NCBI GenBank assembly: GCA_019009955.1
Contig: CM032228.1
Coordinates: 128,317,501 to 128,381,500 of the forward strand
DNA from: Riptortus pedestris
Lineage: Eukaryota; Arthropoda; Insecta; Hemiptera; Alydidae
Direction of reading: 5' to 3'
DNA: 64,000 nt
In this document: positions 62,801 to 64,000 of the stretch, one piece after another
Numbering within the stretch: position 1 is the first letter of the stretch
Layout: each line of letters opens with the position of its first letter
The notes under the pieces: generated by a model
Databases searched by the model: none
Seen by the model: the letters and a program-made list of their open reading frames with translations, nothing else
What the model was told of the DNA's origin: nothing
Position numbers and translations under genes: made by a program

Positions 62801-62972
62801 ACTTCTCGGTGAGTACCTGGGCGAGAATGGCTGCATCAGGCGACGGTTCGATAAGCCTCCTGTCGTCGGAGTGCTGCTTGCCAACAACTTCCCCCGGGAA
62901 CCTGAACTCGAGGGCCACCACCGAGGCGATGCCCAACAACGAAAGAACCGATCGCTGCCACATCCCGCCCAT
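21951..62972 (-). CDS. Secreted trypsin-like (S1A) serine protease, nine exons, complete
   Basis: Exons 62972-62717, 42971-42789, 31604-31368, 28738-28662, 27748-27648, 25172-25007, 24763-24661, 22979-22822 and 22106-21951 join with GT-AG sites and matching phases to ~478 aa. In order: a signal peptide ([14 protein letters not shown]), a six-cysteine motif ([11 protein letters not shown] to WSCC), a ~79-residue proline-rich linker with eight consecutive prolines, then [14 protein letters not shown], the zymogen cleavage site. The triad is intact: TAAHC, NDLALV and GDSGGP. Asp six residues before the active Ser (RDSCQGDS) predicts cleavage after Lys/Arg. [26 protein letters not shown] and TVPTVLQEV place it with arthropod Stubble-like or clip-type proteases, so activity outside the cell in cuticle morphogenesis or haemolymph cascades is inferred. 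The cysteine spacing does not obviously match a standard clip domain. The start is the ATG at 62972 (GTGATGG context); a second in-frame ATG follows at 62963. Confidence 0.93.
22107..22821. other. Protease intron 8
   Basis: No element recognised. Confidence 0.6.
22822..22979 (-). CDS. Serine protease exon 8
   Basis: Acceptor AATTCTAG and donor GTGAGT. Codes [40 protein letters not shown] and [12 protein letters not shown], which includes the trypsin-type specificity Asp. Confidence 0.94.
23728..23890 (-). mobile_element. HINE-like fragment
   Basis: CTCTAAGCAGATTTCCCATT near the start, GTAGGGGGTTTATTGAAGAC and TAACTTGCTTAATATTTGAG match family modules in reverse. The terminal hairpin is not recognisable. 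Confidence 0.45.
23911..24030 (+). mobile_element. tRNA-derived SINE fragment
   Basis: Head and box B preserved (GGCTCAGTTTTGCCATGTTG, GAGTTCGATTCTCTCCTGGG), then AATAGGAATTTATTTAGTAA. The rest of the body is missing. Confidence 0.6.
24661..24763 (-). CDS. Serine protease exon 7
   Basis: Too short for ORF tracking. Acceptor AATCTAG and donor GTAAAA. Codes [20 protein letters not shown] then [15 protein letters not shown], the canonical segment between the catalytic Asp and exon 8. Phases fit on both sides. Confidence 0.93.
25007..25172 (-). CDS. Serine protease exon 6 (catalytic Asp)
   Basis: Acceptor GTGTTGAG and donor GTGAGT. Codes [30 protein letters not shown] and [15 protein letters not shown]. 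The apparent start Met at its 5' end is intronic. Confidence 0.93.
25173..27647. other. Protease intron 5
   Basis: AT-rich. The 113-residue ORF on the minus strand at 26168-26509 resembles nothing I know and has no supporting context. Confidence 0.5.
27648..27748 (-). CDS. Serine protease exon 5 (catalytic His)
   Basis: Acceptor CGTTTTCAG and donor GTAAAT. Codes [20 protein letters not shown] then [13 protein letters not shown]. The His-loop Cys pair is present. Confidence 0.94.
27749..28661. other. Protease intron 4
   Basis: At about 27950-28240 the minus strand reads [19 protein letters not shown] peptides, faintly like the 3' end of LINE polyproteins. Too weak to call. Otherwise no features. 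Confidence 0.4.
28662..28738 (-). CDS. Serine protease exon 4 (activation site)
   Basis: Acceptor TTGTTCCAG and donor GTAAAC. Codes [20 protein letters not shown] then THPWQ. The Cys before the cleavage site is the one expected to tether pro-region and protease domain after activation. Confidence 0.93.
28739..31367. other. Protease intron 3
   Basis: Holds a G-run near 29420 and an (AT)n tract at about 30995-31020. The minus-strand ORF at 29481-29810 has no recognisable family. No transposon identified. Confidence 0.5.
31368..31604 (-). CDS. Serine protease exon 3 (proline-rich linker)
   Basis: Acceptor TTGGCCCACAG and donor GTAACT; phases match exons 2 and 4. Codes [40 protein letters not shown] and a Pro/Tyr-rich segment with eight consecutive prolines, ending FVDPAYRG. 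The GC content is higher than in the surrounding introns, and ORFs in all three minus frames and on the plus strand are compositional shadows. It probably forms an extended spacer between the cysteine motif and the catalytic domain. Confidence 0.88.
32861..32903. repeat. (AT)n microsatellite
   Basis: About 43 bp of AT dinucleotides at the edge of a second repeat family (see 32905-33150). Confidence 0.9.
32905..33150. repeat. Dispersed repeat of a second family
   Basis: TTCTCTCGTGAAGCACGAATA parallels ATTCTCGTGAAGCACTAATA at 51105. Further in, CAATATTAACGAAGA and AACCCCCTCCTCC parallel 47975-48030. It is related to, but distinct from, the HINE-like modules. Confidence 0.4.
34232..34317. repeat. 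39-bp inverted repeat with 8-nt loop
   Basis: Arms 34232-34270 and 34279-34317 match at 35 of 39 positions around the loop TATTGTTC. As RNA on the plus strand, two of the four differences become G-U pairs. The outer ends are TA on both sides. It may be a miRNA-like hairpin or a tiny palindromic MITE. Confidence 0.8.
34480..35200 (+). pseudogene. Relic of a non-LTR retrotransposon endonuclease domain
   Basis: In broken frames it reads [20 protein letters not shown], then [20 protein letters not shown] and [12 protein letters not shown]. These parallel the APE-type endonuclease blocks GDFNAKIG...H and a W.SPDG...NQIDHVL-like motif of arthropod LINEs. Stops and frameshifts interrupt it. No RT follows in the same orientation. 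Confidence 0.5.
35616..35840 (-). pseudogene. Relic of a reverse transcriptase (LINE-type)
   Basis: One open stretch holds [19 protein letters not shown] and [13 protein letters not shown], matching the catalytic Y.DD block and the following GL.IN..KT motif of non-LTR reverse transcriptases. Opposite orientation to the endonuclease relic at 34480, so probably a separate insertion. Confidence 0.6.
36965..37247 (-). mobile_element. HINE-like element, copy E, partial
   Basis: (AT)n core at about 37121-37170, then TTTTGAATGGACGTAATTCG and TTAAGGGATTTTTCTGCTAA, the decayed TTAAGGG end. The terminal-hairpin half is lost. Confidence 0.5.
37676..37735. repeat. (CA)n microsatellite
   Basis: About 60 bp of CA with a CGCG start, occupying the position of the (AT)n core in HINE-like copy F. 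Confidence 0.9.
37738..37990 (+). mobile_element. HINE-like element, copy F, partial
   Basis: CTGCTAGCGCTCTAGA (compare CTGTTAACGCTCTAGC), AATGGCTGAAATCAGACC and CCGAGATATTTGTTTTG preserve the post-core half. No terminal hairpin. Confidence 0.45.
38277..38400 (+). mobile_element. HINE-like element, copy G, 5' end only
   Basis: TTAGACGATTTCTCTTAGGG, GAAATCAGCTATTGATGTTG and CAAATGTCCATCGATACTAC match the first ~120 bp of the family and then stop. Confidence 0.6.
38655..39287 (+). mobile_element. HINE-like element, copy H (reference copy)
   Basis: Blocks in order: (1) CCCTTAAGGGAAATCAGCT with TCGTACTCATGACGCGATTT and CAAATGTCCATCGATCCTAC; (2) an (AT)n core at 38791-38859; (3) GTCTGTTAACGCTCTAGCGG, GATCAAGTTCGTTAATGGCT and a G-run; (4) a TCTCTATCTTGAATATTAAC module; (5) GGGAAATCTGCTTAG, inverted relative to AGCAGATTTCCC at the 5' end of better copies; (6) a perfect 6-bp-stem hairpin ACGCAG-CCC-CTGCGT, then GACGGACTTTTT. 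Subterminal inverted motif, microsatellite core, terminal hairpin and no protein are the layout known for DINE-1/HINE elements, non-autonomous partners of Helentrons. The class call is inferred. No target-site duplication is evident, as expected for that class. Confidence 0.75.
39500..39806 (+). mobile_element. HINE-like element, copy I, 3' end
   Basis: GAATATTAAGGAAGATATTT, then GGGAAATCTCCTTAGTTTAT, GCAGCCCCTGCG hairpin and a T-run. It lies about 100 bp left of the piggyBac element. Confidence 0.55.
39902..39905. repeat. TTAA target-site duplication, left
   Basis: TTAA directly abutting the CCCTT terminus of the piggyBac element. Confidence 0.85.
39906..41278. mobile_element. piggyBac-type transposon, internally deleted (1373 bp)
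   Basis: Bounded by TTAA on both sides. Terminal inverted repeats CCCTTCATCACTCGC and CCCTTGAGCACTCGC (13 of 15 match) have the CCCTT ends typical of piggyBac. A subterminal motif, ACTCGCGTCGGGTCA, recurs near both ends: once at about 39941 and three or four times at 41000-41100, with one more near the right end. These may be transposase-binding sites. A single short ORF (40589-40954, minus) remains. The DDE/D catalytic region is absent, so movement would need a transposase from elsewhere. Confidence 0.85.
40589..40954 (-). CDS. piggyBac-derived mini-protein: acidic N-terminus joined to Cys-rich C-terminus
   Basis: ATG at 40954 gives 121 aa; the longer reading from 41128 starts at a GTG and is not a eukaryotic start. 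The N-terminal ~80 residues are Glu/Asp-rich with runs such as DEEEEEM, like the disordered N-terminus of piggyBac transposases. PSRPKKRRR could be a nuclear signal. The last ~37 residues hold [19 protein letters not shown], then [15 protein letters not shown], the cysteine/histidine zinc-binding module of piggyBac C-termini. The catalytic core of several hundred residues is missing with no trace at the join. It might bind the element's ends and compete with an intact transposase, but no function is shown. Confidence 0.7.
   Translation of the reverse strand: MAQQLFRKDEELLRELERQIMEDPLPDTTDVIVNSPDEDEEDLVVQSDHDTNSEQEATDEEEEEMVLNAQPEEGGPSRPKKRRRCYLCPSTKDLKHSQVCYKCLKNICPKHSSVICEQCKE
41279..41282. 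repeat. TTAA target-site duplication, right
   Basis: TTAA following the AAGGG terminus of the piggyBac element. Confidence 0.85.
41283..41619. other. No gene or element recognised
   Basis: Non-coding sequence between the piggyBac element and the (GT)n tract. Confidence 0.4.
41620..41665. repeat. (GT)n microsatellite
   Basis: GT dinucleotides with GGGT variants, in the core position of HINE-like copy J. Confidence 0.85.
41690..42100 (+). mobile_element. HINE-like element, copy J, diverged
   Basis: TTTGTTTGATCGATACGAAA, TTCGACATTTAATTATTACA and AAGGCCGTTAATGAC match the post-core module. The 3' end is decayed (CTGCTTAGTGTGGGCAGTCC). Confidence 0.45.
42789..42971 (-). CDS. Serine protease exon 2 (six-cysteine motif)
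   Basis: Acceptor TGTGTACAG and donor GTAAGT. Codes [60 protein letters not shown]. Spacing is C-x9-C-x5-C-x10-C-x8-CC. This resembles disulfide-knotted N-terminal modules of some insect serine proteases, though I cannot match it exactly to a clip domain. Confidence 0.9.
47685..48030 (-). mobile_element. HINE-like element, copy K, partial
   Basis: AAAAAGTCCTTCAAGCGGGG and TTAAACTAAGCATATTTCCA are a diverged terminus. The following sequence grades into the second repeat family. Confidence 0.45.
48030..48420. repeat. Dispersed repeat of the second family
   Basis: CTCACAAATATTAAAGTACA, near 48328, and TGAACGGACAGTCTGAAAGA near its end match 51568-51650 (CTCACAAATATTAAAGTTCA, ATGACAGACAGAAAAGA). 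Confidence 0.4.
48865..48908. repeat. (CT)n microsatellite
   Basis: About 44 bp of CT dinucleotides. The LSLSLS and REREER frames across it are artefacts. Confidence 0.9.
50811..50896. repeat. (AC)n(AT)n compound microsatellite
   Basis: About 35 bp of AC followed by about 50 bp of AT. Confidence 0.9.
51100..51660. repeat. Dispersed repeat of the second family
   Basis: Carries ATTCTCGTGAAGCACTAATA, AAATGTATTCTAAACACAAT and a degenerate GACAGACAGA tail, shared with 32905-33150 and 47880-48420. Confidence 0.4.
52672..53256 (-). mobile_element. HINE-like element, copy L, both ends present
   Basis: Begins AAAAAAAGTTCGTCACGCAG with GGGGCTGC, then CTAGGCAGATATCCACGTGT. It ends GATTTCCCTTTAGGGAAATC and TGCTAA. 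The (AT)n core is reduced to a few bases near 53125, which shows the element without its microsatellite. Confidence 0.75.
53550..54190 (-). mobile_element. HINE-like element, copy M, truncated
   Basis: AAAAAAAAAGTATGTCTCAC and TTAGCAGATTTCCCATGT mark the terminus. Its module at about 53925-54175 matches copy B at 8640-8875 (AAACATTTTCGA, TGCATGTATCTC). No TTAAGGG end. Confidence 0.55.
56120..57855 (+). pseudogene. Decayed Ty3/gypsy-type LTR retrotransposon, pol with large gaps
   Basis: In order and in shifting frames: a helical gag-like stretch ending near 56410; [20 protein letters not shown] and [20 protein letters not shown] (reverse transcriptase, 56452-56760); CKVATGK, PFGICN-like and [11 protein letters not shown] remnants to about 56950; [17 protein letters not shown] (RT end); then [13 protein letters not shown] and [11 protein letters not shown] (RNase H, about 57280-57380). 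The integrase core is almost entirely gone. [20 protein letters not shown] and SKVKVVHL at 57765-57850 correspond to the integrase C-terminus. Many stops and frameshifts make it inactive. LTRs were not identified. Confidence 0.8.
58232..58355. mobile_element. TA-flanked MITE (124 bp)
   Basis: Flanked by TA at 58230-58231 and 58356-58357. The left arm CCGTAAAACTCCCCAACTTT extends through GTGACACTCAAGATT, and is matched in inverse on the right. The right arm has an extra tandem copy of about 18 bp (the CCCAACTTTGTGACGG block). Ends and TA duplication suggest a Tc1/mariner-type MITE. Confidence 0.8.
59039..59690 (+). mobile_element. HINE-like element, copy N, both ends present
   Basis: Begins TTAGCAGATTTCCCTCAAGG and GAAATCAGCTATTGAGG. 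It has a short AT core at 59161-59171, GTTAACGGCTGAAATGAGAC with a G-run, and ends GGGAAATCTGCTTATTTTAA, a decayed hairpin and GGACTTTTT. Confidence 0.75.
60275..60405 (-). mobile_element. tRNA-derived SINE fragment
   Basis: TTTTATTTAATCAGTTCGTC, AAATAAATTCCTAATGGCCA, GGCGGGATTCGAGCCACACA (box B in reverse) and CTCTAGGTGATTAAAAAGTG match the SINE in reverse. Confidence 0.6.
62717..62972 (-). CDS. Serine protease exon 1 (signal peptide)
   Basis: ATG at 62972 with G at -3 and G at +4. Codes [20 protein letters not shown], then [20 protein letters not shown] and on to [11 protein letters not shown]. Donor GTTAGT; ends one base into a codon that exon 2 completes as Met. Upstream in-frame codons start with GTG only, so 62972 or 62963 is the start. 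A hydrophobic core followed by a polar stretch indicates secretion. Overlapping plus-strand ORFs are shadows. Confidence 0.82.
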
Positions 62973-63293
62973 CACTGCCACTCTACCGCCTCTCACTCTT
63001 CCTCCCCTCCGCCTCCTCCATCCCGACCACTGCCCAGCTCATCTCGACCCAGTTACCTTTCCCTGTCGTTTTTCTATTTAATTCACTTTTATCTGTCTAG
63101 ACAGTGTCAAGCACACTTGAAGCTCACAATGTAAGTACTCTAAAAATATTAATGTACATACCTATTTGAATGAATGAACACCAAGGGTTCAGCCATATTT
63201 TTATGATTACATTTTTCCTTTCTTTTTTAAAAAATAAACAGAGAATTAATTTTAAAATACTATATACAATAATTACTATAATAACATAAAACA
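62973..63293 (-). promoter_or_regulatory. Likely 5' UTR and promoter region of the serine protease gene
   Basis: Purine-rich on the minus strand just upstream of the start (GGAGGAGGCGGAGGGG), then AT-rich. No convincing TATA or initiator chosen; an untranslated upstream exon is possible. Confidence 0.3.
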
Positions 63294-64000
63294 TTTACTT
63301 TATTTTAATAATTATATTGATTGCATTATTTTCCTTCTGACCTAAAGACTTAATTCTAAGTAGGAAAGCATATATGCAATTTATTTTATTCGTTTCCATA
63401 AGGTCAAACAGATTATCCATGAAGTGCTGAGAAATGTTGAGACTTTTCAGGACATGGTTTCTTCTCTCTTCTAAAACAGGGCATTTAAGGATGAAGTAAG
63501 TAACAATGTTGCTAACTTCGCAAAGGAGCATGGCTTGATTTTTAGTACTTAATAAGCGGACTTAAGATATAACTTTGGTCTTATAAAATGGCACATTTAG
63601 GTATAGGTACCCCTCGCCTCAGCCAAGAGGGCTAATTCTTCTAAAGTATTGGCTACATGTGCTGTTTATAACTCTTTCAATATAGTCTTCATTTTTTCTT
63701 ACATATTTTACGCCCTTTCCAATTCCAATAAGTTTCCTCCTATACACCCAAGATACCCTTCCAGCTAATTTACCCAATTAAATGTCATTGAATAATTGCC
63801 TGATAATTCCTTCTGATAATTGCGCATGTACTGGCACAGTCTTACAGATCATCCGTCGACTTCTCTTCTAGAGCCTTCCACTAATTCAACATCCTCTTGA
63901 AGGTTTTCAGTCGGGTATATGTACGATTAAATTCTATCCTAATATAAGCATTGCGAGTGTTTTTAGGAAGACACATACGCCATTTAAAGAAGTTTAATTC
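63294..64000 (-). pseudogene. Relic of a non-LTR retrotransposon (C-terminal region)
   Basis: The minus strand reads CEVSNIVTYFILKCPVLEER and RNHVLKSLNIS, like the C-terminal ...HFLL.CP.....R block found after the reverse transcriptase of jockey/I-type LINEs. Upstream minus-strand peptides are broken by stops. Extends to the window edge. Confidence 0.45.

Noticed and set aside
62706..63134. Plus-strand ORF of 142 residues rich in Pro/Ser/His
   Set aside because: Antisense of protease exon 1 and its pyrimidine-rich upstream region; no splice or domain support.

Overview
The window is nuclear DNA from an arthropod, most likely an insect with a large, repeat-rich genome. This is inferred from short coding exons with GT-AG introns of up to 20 kb, very low coding density, many (AT)n tracts, and arthropod-type transposons. 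Nothing in the sequence fixes the order. No bacterial operon, CRISPR array or confident tRNA/rRNA gene was seen.

Two convergent host genes form the backbone. On the + strand, eight exons between 5877 and 15733 encode the C-terminal ~319 residues of an AmtB/MEP-type ammonium transporter; its 5' exons were not found and probably lie left of the window. On the - strand, nine phase-compatible exons from 62972 down to 21951 encode a complete secreted trypsin-like serine protease of about 478 residues: signal peptide, six-cysteine motif, proline-rich linker, R|IVGG activation site and an intact His-Asp-Ser catalytic domain. All splice phases in both reconstructions fit.

The rest is mobile DNA. (1) Positions 183-2775 hold a foldback-like element whose long inverted arms are each built of four ~298-bp tandem units. 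(2) About 15 copies of one AT-microsatellite-bearing family (16-nt shared subterminal motif, terminal GC hairpin, T-run end) resemble non-autonomous Helentron/HINE (DINE-1-like) elements. (3) A tRNA-derived SINE family is present. (4) A 1373-bp piggyBac element with TTAA target duplications has lost its catalytic core but keeps an open reading frame for the acidic N-terminus and the cysteine-rich C-terminus. (5) Relics of non-LTR retrotransposons lie at about 18.4, 34.5, 35.6 and 63.3 kb, and a decayed Ty3/gypsy pol lies at 56.1-57.9 kb. (6) A 124-bp TA-flanked MITE lies at 58.2 kb.

The most unusual observation is inside the transporter gene. A 144-bp piece of it (79 bp of intron with the splice acceptor plus 65 bp of exon) is present a second time, inverted, in an earlier intron. 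In both places it abuts the terminal hairpin end of a HINE-like copy. This suggests 3' read-through capture by a rolling-circle element, or an inverted duplication. The gene also has a decayed tandem duplicate of its last exon.
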